Part shown: positions 30,691-39,370 of the stretch, piece after piece
Layout: each line of letters starts with the position of its first letter
Numbering within the stretch: the first letter of the stretch is position 1
Assembly: GCA_032718475.1 (NCBI GenBank)
Contig: JAUCBJ010001959.1
Location: 1-44,585, forward strand
Source: Nemertoderma westbladi
Taxonomy: Eukaryota > Xenacoelomorpha > Nemertodermatida > Nemertodermatidae
DNA: 44,585 nt
Direction of reading: 5' to 3'
Translations under genes and position numbers: made by a program
The notes under the pieces: generated by a model
What the model was told of the DNA's origin: nothing
What the model saw: the letters and a program-made list of their open reading frames with translations, nothing else
Databases searched by the model: none

Positions 30691-32008
30691 CCCAATACTT
30701 TCTCTTGACAATGGGTTCGGTTATCAATACGTAATCTCCCTTTTGGAGACTCCGAACCGTTTTGTACCACTTTGTTCTGGTAGATATGGTGGGAAGATAG
30801 TATTCCCGCCAATATTCCCAGAATGTGTACGCGACTAATTGTGTTACCTTCCAGCTTTTACGACTATATAGGTCGGCACTAATGGGTTCTGATGCCGGCA
30901 CAAGAAATGCTGGACTCTGCATTAGCAAATGATTCGGCGTTAATGCAACACCGTCTGGCAACATAGCTATCGGCCTCGAGTTTAGGGTATGCTCGATTTC
31001 GATGAAAGCTGTAACCAGTTCGTCGTCGGTAAGTTGTTTATTTACAGGCAATGTCTTGGCAATGGCCTGCTTTACAGAGCAAACCAAACGCTCCCAACTT
31101 CCTCCTCTCCAAGGAATTTCTGGAGTATTAAATCTCCACTCTACTCGTTGCGGCAAAAGTGCTGCAGAAATTTCCTTATTCTGTGCTGCTTTATGAGCCG
31201 CGTTCAACTCGCTATTCCTTCCGACAAAGTTTGTACCCTTATCGGAATAGAACGCCTTTACTAGTCCTCTCCTGGCCATAAATCTCTTTAAGGCCAGGAG
31301 CAGAGATTTGGTCGACATGTCTGCCACACGCTCGATATGTATGGCTCTACTAGCCATGCATGTCAGCAGCAGACCCCATCGCTTGTGGGTCAGCCGTCCA
31401 CTCTTTGCTTCAATCGGACCAAAACAGTCCACCCCTGTGTTCGTAAAGGGTGGGTCATATGCCTGCACTCTCGCTTCCGGGAGTTCAGCCATCTCCTGTT
31501 CCAATACTCTGGCGTTCACCCTCTTGCAAACCAGACAGGCGTCGTACATAGTGCCGACTGCCCTGCTTGGCTGCAATAGAATGAATCGCTGTCTCGCTGC
31601 CGACAAACAGTGTAACTTTCCCGCGTGATGCAACCTCTTGTGTATATCCCATAGAATCGCTCTTTGCAATTCTATCGGGTGACTAGGGATTATCACTGGG
31701 AACCGAAACTGTGAGTTTATGTCGACAGTCTGGATTCTCGATCTATGACAAATCAAACCCTTATGGATTAATGGACTCCATTTTCTAAGGGGTTTATAGA
31801 GAACTGGTCGTTGAGCCGATAATAGATGGAATTCTTTTGGGAAGGCACACATTTGATAATGCTTCAAATGCTTTAATTCCGCTTGATCAATCTCATCCTC
31901 TGTCAGAGGTTGTTTCAATTTCCGAATTCGCTCACTATTAGTGCTCGATGGTATCTCAAATGTTTCGAATGTTTTAAACAAAGGTGCAAAATGTATCGGC
32001 TTAACCAT
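30644..32008 (-). pseudogene. Bel/Pao integrase and DUF5641-like region
   Basis: A 454-codon frame carrying a zinc-binding H2C2 domain (H123, H127/128, C158, C161) and an integrase core with all three catalytic acids in place: D194 (GVDCFGP), D256 (FYSDKGTNFVG) and E306 (GGSWERLV). A DUF5641-like domain follows (KSWKVTQLVAYTFWEYWRE, then LQKGDYVLI). The upstream end overlaps the RNase H frame in another register, so a frameshift lies near 31985-32005. The downstream end runs out at the CA repeat. The first Met is not the real start, because this is the middle of a polyprotein. Confidence 0.85.
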
Positions 32009-32123
32009 GCAGTTCTTTTACAAATTGTCAGCCAAAAGGCAGACGAATTTAGTAATTTGTCATAAACACTGCATGACTCTAATGCCAGCGACGGTTGTCC
32101 GCTAACTAATGGAAGTTTCGAAT

Positions 32124-32141
32124 CCAAACCCGCAGGTTTGG
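32124..32141. repeat. Dispersed palindrome, copy 5 (inside pol linker)
   Basis: CCAAACCCGCAGGTTTGG: one central mismatch from the perfect 18-bp palindrome. Encodes part of SKPAGLDS. Confidence 0.85.
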
Positions 32142-32287
32142 AAACCAAAGGCTCCGTTGTGTCGGTCATTTTCTGTCCGTCACTTACTAACTGTGACTCT
32201 GGTTTAGTCTGTAAGGGTGGTTTGATGTCATAACTTACCCTTCCGGAACTAGTAGTCACGTAAGTCTGTTGGTCTGGCAGGTCTCCG

Positions 32288-32371
32288 GGCCGCTCCAATG
32301 ACTCTTCAGGCCGCTCCAATGACTCTTCAGGCCGCTCCAATGACTCTTCAGGCCGCTCCAATGACTTAAGT
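32288..32371 (-). repeat. 21-bp in-frame tandem repeat in pol
   Basis: About four copies of a 21-bp unit containing CCGCTCCAATGACT (plus strand). It encodes SLERPEE heptads in the linker between RNase H and integrase. Confidence 0.9.
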
Positions 32372-33089
32372 TTGGCCTTAGACTTTGACTTAGAGACTTT
32401 CTCCACCTTGACTTCTGCATCTTCAGGCATCGGATTGGTCACTATCTTTAGTCGCTCTGGCCAATGTTCCTGTGTCCTCGTTAGAAAATCAGGTCCATGC
32501 AACCAAAACTCCTGCGACTCTTCCTGACAGAATTCCACCGGCATTGCACCTCTCGAAGTTATGTCGGCCGGGTTCAACACTCCCGGACAATGTCTCCATT
32601 GTTCCTTCGTCGAAAAGTCAACGATCTGAGCGCGTCTATTGGCCACAAATGTCTTTAGTGCAATATTGTCGGCCGCAATGTATACTAACACCAAGGATGC
32701 GTCCGTCCAATAGAATAAGGTCAATGTCGTGTCTAACTCCTCTGTTATCTGCTTACTTACCTCGACTGAAACTACAGCCGCCTGTAACTCTGCACGAGGG
32801 ACAGTCATGTATTTGACCGGCATTGTCTTTGATCTAGAAGTCACAAAGGCCGTCTCGAACTTGTCCTGACTTGCCTCTCGGCGAAGGTAGGCTACCATAC
32901 CAAAGCCGGTGTCACTTGCGTCACTAAATAGGTGGAGCTCTAAATCAGCTGGGAATACCAGCTGATTCGGAAAGTAGGAACGGGGTACATCTATATTTTT
33001 CAATAGATGCAACTCGGCTTCCCACTCCCTCCACTGCATATTGGTTCGTCCCACTCTACGTCGGACAACCAAATTTTCCTCATGCACGC

Positions 33090-34787
33090 TCATGCCTGTA
33101 ATATTACTGGACTGATAAAGTTCATCGGGTCAAATAGTCTACTTAATGTCGATAAGCAAATCCTCTTAGTCAAAACCTTGTCTGGGCTACTGGGCTCAAA
33201 TCTAACTCTTACCTGGAACTTATCTGAGTTCGGGTTCCAAGCGAGTCCCAGTACTCGCGCCATGGGGATTGGTTCTACCCCCAATTCAATGTCTCCGCTC
33301 CCGCGATCTTTCACCGGGAACGACTCTAATAGGGCCTCCGAGTTCGTAGTGAACTTGGTTAGAGAAAAACCCCCTGTAGCCAAGCACTCTTGCAGGCCGT
33401 GAGCCACTTCTATGGCTTGTTCCGCCGTGTCCTTGGACACCAATCCGTCGTCCATATAGAAGTTTCTCAAGATGGACTCGATTACTTCTACTGGGTACTT
33501 ACCAATTTGGGCTGTTGCCGTTTTCTTTAAAACGAACAGCGTGCCATTCGGACTATCGCGGGCGCCAAATATCCTAACGTACATTTGGTATGTAACCACT
33601 GGGCCGGATAAGTCTTCATTCTTGTACCAGAGAAAGCGAAGGCTATCCTGGTCTGCCTTACAGGCTCTTACCTGGTGGAACATCGCCTCGATGTCACAAG
33701 TGAATGCGAATCGCCGCTGTCTAAAACGCAACAGTATTCCAATCAAATAATTGTTCAGGTTGGGACCATCCATCAACTCTGAATTCAGGGACATGCCTCT
33801 ACAGACTGCTGCGCAGTCGTTGACTACTCGGACTTTGTCAGGTTTGTCAGGGTGAGTCACATAGTGGTGTGGAAGGTAATAAGTCTGGTCTGTCACTAAG
33901 TCAGGGTCCTCTACCTTCCCAGCAAATCCCTTGGCAAAATAGTTGTTGATCTGGGCGCAATACTTCTCCCTAATGCCTGGATTCTCCATTGTCCGTGGTC
34001 CATTGACATGCGGCTCAGCTGGTCTCGTTTCCCATATCTGGTGTGCGATCAGCTGTTCTGCACCAATCAACATAGAAACATTCCTATAACCTACCTGGTG
34101 TCTCGGTATCCTGAGCTTGTCAAAATACTCCTGTGCTATGGGACTCATCGGCGGCACCTTACCTAACTGCCTGCCGAATCCCTTCATAGCTAGACACTTA
34201 AATCCGTCCAATGGCAAAGCTTTCCGTTCTTGTCGAGTGTGTTGCTCTCTCGGAAGTAGGGAATCTAGTTCCACCGAAATTATGTGTCCCTTGAGGTCAC
34301 CTACCCCGTGCATAGACTTCAACTCTATTTGGATCTCCTCGGCGTCCTGGAAGCTAGAAACGGCTCTCGCCACTTCCTCGTCGATAAACGATAATGTGGA
34401 CGCAGTGTCCAACATCACATATATTCGCTTTGATCCCTTATCACCGGTAAGTTTCACCGGAATCACGCTAAATATTTCCGACGTGGCCGATGATAAATAC
34501 GTCCGCGCGCTGGTCGATGAACTATCCGCGGTGAAACCTTGGCAGGTCACTTCTCTCGCGCTCGACTCGCCATCCTCGTCCGACGAACCTGGTTGGTAAC
34601 CATCGTCCTGGATGCCAGTGTACGTATTCCTTCTTATCGATACGGGTTCTTTGTGAGGATTTCGCTGTAAGTAACGGTCCGGTTGGGGTATGGAAATCCG
34701 CATGTAGCAACTTGTGATGTAGTCTGCCGCATTCCATGCATCCGTCCTTGCTGTTCGGGCACTGCCGCCGTACATGGCCTGGCGCAA
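33090..34787 (-). CDS. Bel/Pao protease and reverse transcriptase (5' part of pol)
   Basis: A 565-codon frame. An aspartic protease-like domain (VMLDTASTLSFI, residues 124-135; DUF1758 type) is followed by reverse transcriptase: LPHHYV at ~305, the catalytic region CDIEAMFHQV at 364-373 (motif A Asp 365), FGARDSPNG at 407-414 and the YMDD box at 444-447, then GLAWN at 514-518. The frame overlaps the gag end by 266 bp in a +1 register, so pol is probably reached by frameshifting or by mutation. The first Met (34787) need not be used. It ends in a TGA (33090-33092) where family members normally continue into the region before RNase H. Catalytic residues look intact in this piece. Confidence 0.85.
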   Translation of the reverse strand: MRQAMYGGSARTARTDAWNAADYITSCYMRISIPQPDRYLQRNPHKEPVSIRRNTYTGIQDDGYQPGSSDEDGESSAREVTCQGFTADSSSTSARTYLSSATSEIFSVIPVKLTGDKGSKRIYVMLDTASTLSFIDEEVARAVSSFQDAEEIQIELKSMHGVGDLKGHIISVELDSLLPREQHTRQERKALPLDGFKCLAMKGFGRQLGKVPPMSPIAQEYFDKLRIPRHQVGYRNVSMLIGAEQLIAHQIWETRPAEPHVNGPRTMENPGIREKYCAQINNYFAKGFAGKVEDPDLVTDQTYYLPHHYVTHPDKPDKVRVVNDCAAVCRGMSLNSELMDGPNLNNYLIGILLRFRQRRFAFTCDIEAMFHQVRACKADQDSLRFLWYKNEDLSGPVVTYQMYVRIFGARDSPNGTLFVLKKTATAQIGKYPVEVIESILRNFYMDDGLVSKDTAEQAIEVAHGLQECLATGGFSLTKFTTNSEALLESFPVKDRGSGDIELGVEPIPMARVLGLAWNPNSDKFQVRVRFEPSSPDKVLTKRICLSTLSRLFDPMNFISPVILQA

Positions 34788-36642
34788 GACATGCCCAACA
34801 GGTGTCCAACGTCCGCACTTGAACTCTTTTCTGTTCCGAATTTAATTCTTTGAACCGTCTGCAACTATCTAACTTATGGTCGTCAGATCTTACCTCCTTT
34901 AGTAAACAGTATTGGCAACCTACAAATCCATCCGGCAACTCCTGTTGCTTTAACCTAGGTCTATCTAACCGCTCACCTGACCATACTCGCGAGTCTGATC
35001 TAAAGGCTGGGGTACTCGAATTATATCTGTCTACTGAGTTAAATGTCACAGTGGTCCTGTCATCGTCAAAACTTACCATAGACTTACCGGTAACAGGTTT
35101 AGACTCTCTCATATTCTCTTCTGAGAAGTTTGATTTCATCTCTGCTACTGCGTCTGTGGCTATCATGTCATGAATATGCTGAAGTGTCAACACCTTACCT
35201 TGGCCCTCCAACTTATTCTCTAATTTGCGCCATTTCTGTCGATAACGCATGTTTAAACGTCTTATTACGCTCTTCAAAACTTCGGCGTGATCACCATGAT
35301 GAGGTAGATTCACCGTCTTCAAGATGTCCAATGCGTTCGAAATAGCGTTCGCTAAGTTCAACAGCTCTAACGGAGTTGTAATCCTTCCGCCCTTACCCAA
35401 GTCTTCTACTATCGACTGCGCCATCTTGGTTTTATTCCCGTAGATGTCACTAAGCGTCTTCATCGCTAATTCGAATGCTCTTTCGTTGCCGACGAAGTTA
35501 TCAGCAATGGCTCTAGGTTCTCGATGGAGCATCTGAAGCAAATAGTTGAACTTCTCGTTGGGAGTAAAGGTGCTGTTGGTTAGCTGCTCGTCGACATAGG
35601 TTTTGAAGGTCCTCCAGTGCTTGTGGTTGCCCATAAACTTCTGGGGTTGTTGCGTCGGCAGTCCTTGCCTAGCAGCAAACTTACCTATGTCCCTAAGGGT
35701 TGCGTCGTTCCGGGTTAACAAATGGTTTAGTTCCGCAGGGTTGTTAAGTCTGGTCCTTTCCCGGTGGTTCCAACTTACCTGCTCCGCGTCGGTCCTTCTT
35801 TCCTTATAGTTTCGGGACTTCTGACGTCTCATTTCTTCCTCTTCATCGCTTGACTCGGTGTCAGTCCTTAGCGCTCGCGATGATTTGCACGCTGAGGCCC
35901 TGACCCAAGCGTCCTGAATAAATCTTTCTGCCGAATTTTCGAAATTGGGATTAGAGATGTTCGGGACAGGCGTCCTTACCTGAGGTCTATGTGGTATAGT
36001 TTCCTCCGATATGCGTACTCGTTGACTAGGCTGGACTTTGTCAAACTCAGGCCTGCTAGGATTAGAATTACTTCTTACCTGGGCTGCTTCCTTTAACCTT
36101 AGGTTGCTAAGCATGTCCGTTATAGGTTGGATGTGCGGCGATATAGCTTGCGCTAAACTAGCACTTAACTCATCCCTCGTAATAAATTCCTGGCTAGGGT
36201 TCTGTTGTATAGTCGGCTCTATCTGAGTAATTCGCTGTCTCTCATATGATCCCTCTTCCGGTTTAACCCGGAAGTTCTCCGTCGAACTGGGTCGGCGCTC
36301 CGTCCGCGTATTCCAAACCCGCGGGTTCGGTTCGCCCAATACTCGTCCCGTTGGAGTTTCTTCTCTAAATTCTCCATTGTCTCGTTCGGTGTATAGTGGT
36401 GCGGTGTTCCGATGACGTAGATCCTGAGCGATGGGTGAAGCACCAATACCAACTGGTATGCGATATGTAGAGAACGGTTTAGCGATCCGTGTACTCGTAA
36501 TAGCTGGACCGGGTATAGGAATTCTGGTCGTCGTCAACTCACGTATGGTCGGAGTTCTCGCTTCCTGTTCGGCCTTCTGCAGTGCGAACAGTTCTCGCAA
36601 CTCGGTCCCTACACTCGCCCCACATTCTTCGATCATTCGCAT
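34522..36642 (-). CDS. Gag of the giant Bel/Pao element
   Basis: A 706-codon frame starting 28 bp after the stop of the coiled-coil ORF, in a different register. Residues ~1-300 are polar, Arg/Pro/Ser-rich and probably disordered, with an acidic patch SSDEEEE near 264-270. Residues ~335-480 match the DUF1759-type Gag core (KHWRTFKTYVDEQL, MLHREPRAIADNFV, WRKLENKLEGQ). Two zinc knuckles lie at 615-628 (CWACLAPGHVRRQC) and 635-647 (CMECGRLHHKLLH). It would form the particle and bind RNA. Its 3' end overlaps pol by 266 bp. A palindrome copy (36313-36330) encodes EPNPRVWN. Confidence 0.85.
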   Translation of the reverse strand: MRMIEECGASVGTELRELFALQKAEQEARTPTIRELTTTRIPIPGPAITSTRIAKPFSTYRIPVGIGASPIAQDLRHRNTAPLYTERDNGEFREETPTGRVLGEPNPRVWNTRTERRPSSTENFRVKPEEGSYERQRITQIEPTIQQNPSQEFITRDELSASLAQAISPHIQPITDMLSNLRLKEAAQVRSNSNPSRPEFDKVQPSQRVRISEETIPHRPQVRTPVPNISNPNFENSAERFIQDAWVRASACKSSRALRTDTESSDEEEEMRRQKSRNYKERRTDAEQVSWNHRERTRLNNPAELNHLLTRNDATLRDIGKFAARQGLPTQQPQKFMGNHKHWRTFKTYVDEQLTNSTFTPNEKFNYLLQMLHREPRAIADNFVGNERAFELAMKTLSDIYGNKTKMAQSIVEDLGKGGRITTPLELLNLANAISNALDILKTVNLPHHGDHAEVLKSVIRRLNMRYRQKWRKLENKLEGQGKVLTLQHIHDMIATDAVAEMKSNFSEENMRESKPVTGKSMVSFDDDRTTVTFNSVDRYNSSTPAFRSDSRVWSGERLDRPRLKQQELPDGFVGCQYCLLKEVRSDDHKLDSCRRFKELNSEQKRVQVRTLDTCWACLAPGHVRRQCPNSKDGCMECGRLHHKLLHADFHTPTGPLLTAKSSQRTRIDKKEYVHWHPGRWLPTRFVGRGWRVERERSDLPRFHRG
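36313..36330. repeat. Dispersed palindrome, copy 6 (inside gag)
   Basis: CCAAACCCGCGGGTTCGG: one mismatch from the perfect 18-bp palindrome. Confidence 0.75.
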
Positions 36643-36670
36643 CCCCTTCTCGGCGATTTAATTCGCCTTC

Positions 36671-38248
36671 CTAGTCCGTTCTTCGCTCTCTAAATTTAAT
36701 CTCACACTTTCCTTCCTTTATTTCTCCTTTCTTTAACTGCGCCAGTTTACTTTCTTCTTCTTCCCTCGCTCGTCTCGCTGCGCTCTCTTCTTCCACTCGT
36801 GCCTTTTCTTCATACAATGCGCGTCTTCTTTTTTCAATCTCGAGTTCGCGTTCCTTGCGTCCGCGTTCGAGTTGAAGCTCGCGCTCCTTCTGTTCACGAT
36901 CGAGTTTCTTGCGTTCGCGTTCTGCTTGGAGTTCGCGCTTCTTCGCTTCCTGTTCGCGTTCGAGTTGGAGTTTGCGTTTCTTCGCTTCCCGCTCGCATTC
37001 AAGTTGGAGTTCGCGTTCTCTCTGTTCGCGTTCGAGTTCCTCGCGCTCGCGCTCGGCTTGGAGTTCGCGTTCCCTTTGCTCGCGTTCCGCTCGCTCGCGC
37101 TTACTTATCTCTTCCAACTCTTGTAACTCTGCGTCCAACTTACGTGTGCGCTCCCGTTCCCGCTCGGCTTCCTTCCGTGCTTCCGATGCACGCAAAACTT
37201 CCGCCTGTTGTTCATCCAGTCGGCGTCTTCTCTCCTCCGCCGAGTTGTGCGAAACAAGGGATCTAGCACATATAACCTTACCTCGCGCGTGACTAACCTG
37301 GGGATCGCCGCTGTCTCTAGATGCGTCGTCGGGTGGAGTCAACGTCCTCTGTTGGATGTTCTCCGTCGTCGGTAGCACCTGGCCTGGTACCACCACTCCA
37401 TTCTGCATCAGCCAGCTAGTAACTTCCCTTTGATAACGGCGCTCCTCTTTATCTTGGATCTCTTCTCGCTCCACTAAGTCTCTCAACTCTGCGTCACTCA
37501 CTTGAGTCGCCTGCGCTTGTGATGCCCATAGCAGCCAGTTCTCCGTCCTAACCCGTCGGAATCGCTCCGATAACTCGCGGTGCTCCAACAAGGCTGCTAA
37601 AACCCTGTCGTAAATCCTCGTCGCCACGTCGCTCGACTGAGACTCTACTGCCTTCTTTGCTAGGACTGCAAGCTCCTCCGTCTGCTTGAATAACGCTGAG
37701 TTATATCCTCTTCTAATCTCTGCTAACTCTACCCTCCCGATGTTCGCTGAGTCGGCTAACATCTTCCTTACCTTGTCCGCCGTCCGTGTTATATGTCCGG
37801 CGTGCGCGCGAAGTTTCTTCTTTATCGCAGTGTCGAACTCTCTATCACTTACCTGACTTACACTCGGTGGACTTGAAGGATTATTTCGGGAACTACGGGT
37901 ACTCCTTACAGCCGTCGGGACCACGGCACTTACCATACCCACAGGTCTGGAAACCGGGCTCCGGGCTCTCGCTTCTGCTACACTACCCTCCCTATCACTC
38001 ACCTCTGGTTGGGTTGCTGTACAATCCTTCCTTACAGTAGCGGTAGGGGATTCTAATACTATTACTTGAGGTTGTTGTTCTTCCTCACTAGTCACTGTCT
38101 CATCCTCCTGTTCACTTACGTCAGCGTCGCTCGCTGCGTCTTCATAGTCGGCATTGTCGTCAACAGTTATATCGACGCTATCGTCAGTCGGCGGTCCGGC
38201 CGCCGTCTCATAGCTGTCCTCTAGTGCCTCTTTGTCTGAGACACTCAT
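36671..38248 (-). CDS. Coiled-coil ORF upstream of gag
   Basis: I choose the Met at 38248 (MSVSDKEALEDSYETA) because the typical acidic coding sequence starts there; an in-frame Met at 38341 would add 31 hydrophobic/aromatic residues. The N-terminal ~75 residues are very acidic, and the middle contains repeated QVSDRE/QVSDAE-like boxes. The C-terminal third is an almost uninterrupted charged helix of ERERELQ/REQRERELQ-type repeats, a strong predicted coiled coil. It ends 28 bp before the gag ATG. Most Bel/Pao elements have no separate ORF here. It could be an N-terminal Gag extension split by mutation, or a separate oligomerisation protein. No homolog recognised. Confidence 0.7.
   Translation of the reverse strand: MSVSDKEALEDSYETAAGPPTDDSVDITVDDNADYEDAASDADVSEQEDETVTSEEEQQPQVIVLESPTATVRKDCTATQPEVSDREGSVAEARARSPVSRPVGMVSAVVPTAVRSTRSSRNNPSSPPSVSQVSDREFDTAIKKKLRAHAGHITRTADKVRKMLADSANIGRVELAEIRRGYNSALFKQTEELAVLAKKAVESQSSDVATRIYDRVLAALLEHRELSERFRRVRTENWLLWASQAQATQVSDAELRDLVEREEIQDKEERRYQREVTSWLMQNGVVVPGQVLPTTENIQQRTLTPPDDASRDSGDPQVSHARGKVICARSLVSHNSAEERRRRLDEQQAEVLRASEARKEAERERERTRKLDAELQELEEISKRERAEREQRERELQAEREREELEREQRERELQLECEREAKKRKLQLEREQEAKKRELQAERERKKLDREQKERELQLERGRKERELEIEKRRRALYEEKARVEEESAARRAREEEESKLAQLKKGEIKEGKCEIKFRERRTD
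37933..37950. repeat. Dispersed palindrome, degenerate copy 7
   Basis: CCATACCCACAGGTCTGG: keeps the framework of the palindrome, with four differences from CCAAACCCGCGGGTTTGG. Inside the coiled-coil ORF. Confidence 0.5.
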
Positions 38249-39370
38249 AGTCTTAATAATGTTTGCCTTCCGGCAAAATATCTCGCAAAAGTTCGAGATA
38301 TAATTATAATTTAACCGAAATACGGTCAAATTATTTGTCAAATAATCAGTTGGTCCAAAATGTCAAATAAATTCGCAATGCAATATTGTGAATTTAATGG
38401 GGTATATAGTTATAGCAAATACTAACACAATATTTAAACAAAAATATTATTATATAGCTACTATATAGTATTAAATACCGGTATAGCACGAAATAACTTT
38501 TTGAATCTAATACAAAATATTCAAAATATACTTGCCGCCCGAATATTTCTAATTTTATATATATAGCTCCAAACAACGTAATTTTAATTTCAAATATTAT
38601 ATGTATCCACTAGCGCGTGGCTACATCTTCGGGTTGCGACTCTCTCTAACTCTCTCTCTAACTTGAGCGATTCAAAAAACCATGGCCGGCTAAACCTAAA
38701 TATCCTAACTAATAAATTGAGTTCAGCTTCGCAGTTAAACAACCGATAATTTTTTACTGCTTCCACAAACACAATGGTGCCAACAGAACAACTAACCTTG
38801 TTTGCTGTGAGATTCCACGTCCGCGTCCAAAGATTCAGGCCCTTCGCTGATTGCAAACCGAACCCGCAGACCCACACGAACCCCAAACTCAGAAGTTCCG
38901 TCTTGCCATGTATCTCCAGATGGTATAAAATAACTAAGCGGTTACCTAACATACCGGTACAAAACTCTAGAATTTTACAAAATAATTTTGACCGAAACTG
39001 AATTCTCGCAAACCTAGCTAAAATTTTCAAAAAACTTACTAATTACAATTTGCCCTGAGGCCTAAAGAACTGCTGTATTCGCAATTAGCAAAACGCACTA
39101 CCGTACATCCACTGTATGCAGCACAGTAAGTAAAACAGTACACTAACCTAACAGCCTAATGTACTACTGTACTATTGTACGCAGCCAGTGAATACAGTAA
39201 TCTAAACTAACAGCCTAAGGGAATATACTCAATGTCTTACTGTACGCTAGCCTATAGCCTACAGCAGACGATCACGTGCTCTAATTTATTACTTAATATT
39301 GTGATACTACTAACAGCCTAAGAATACACTATTGACCGCTGCAAGCAACAGCCAATAAAACGCGTATTAC
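38249..39370 (-). other. 5' leader of the giant element
   Basis: 1.1 kb between the 5' LTR and the first large ORF. A 146-codon minus-strand frame (38590-39030) is present but shows no domain, and I do not call it a gene. On the sense strand directly after the LTR I see no sequence starting TGG that would be a standard tRNA primer site. A TTGGCACCATTG-like segment lies ~590 bp further in (around 38775-38786). The right part (39060-39370) is full of TACTGTA/CAGCCTAA-type short repeats. Confidence 0.45.

Larger units (their letters stand above)
31915..33093 (-). pseudogene. Bel/Pao RNase H (A17-type) region of pol with repeat linker
   Basis: A 392-codon frame containing WREWEAELHLLKNIDVPR, then an RNase H-like core with acidic residues D58 (FSDASDTGFG), E102 (PRAELQAAV), D131 (YWTDAS) and D177 (NPADITSRG). 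A low-complexity linker follows, with four heptad copies of SLERPEE encoded by a 21-bp tandem repeat (32288-32371) and a palindrome copy (32124-32141). The frame begins after a stop and a frameshift that separate it from RT. The real junction is at about 33045-33090, not at the first Met. Confidence 0.8.

Noticed and set aside
22827-33092. TGA recoding (selenocysteine or altered code) because several frames continue past TGA
   Set aside because: Host exons use normal coding, the affected genes also have frameshifts, and CGA-to-TGA decay explains the stops more simply.
36799-37292. Plus-strand ORFs rich in Arg/Val, Ser/Arg or Phe/Leu
   Set aside because: Antisense shadows of the repetitive coiled-coil coding sequence.
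38857-38876. Possible eighth palindrome copy (AAACCGAACCCGCAGACCC)
   Set aside because: Only the AACCCGCAG half matches; the inverted half is missing.
38590-39030. 146-codon minus-strand ORF in the giant element's leader
   Set aside because: No domain, odd composition, and located in a leader; not enough to call a gene.
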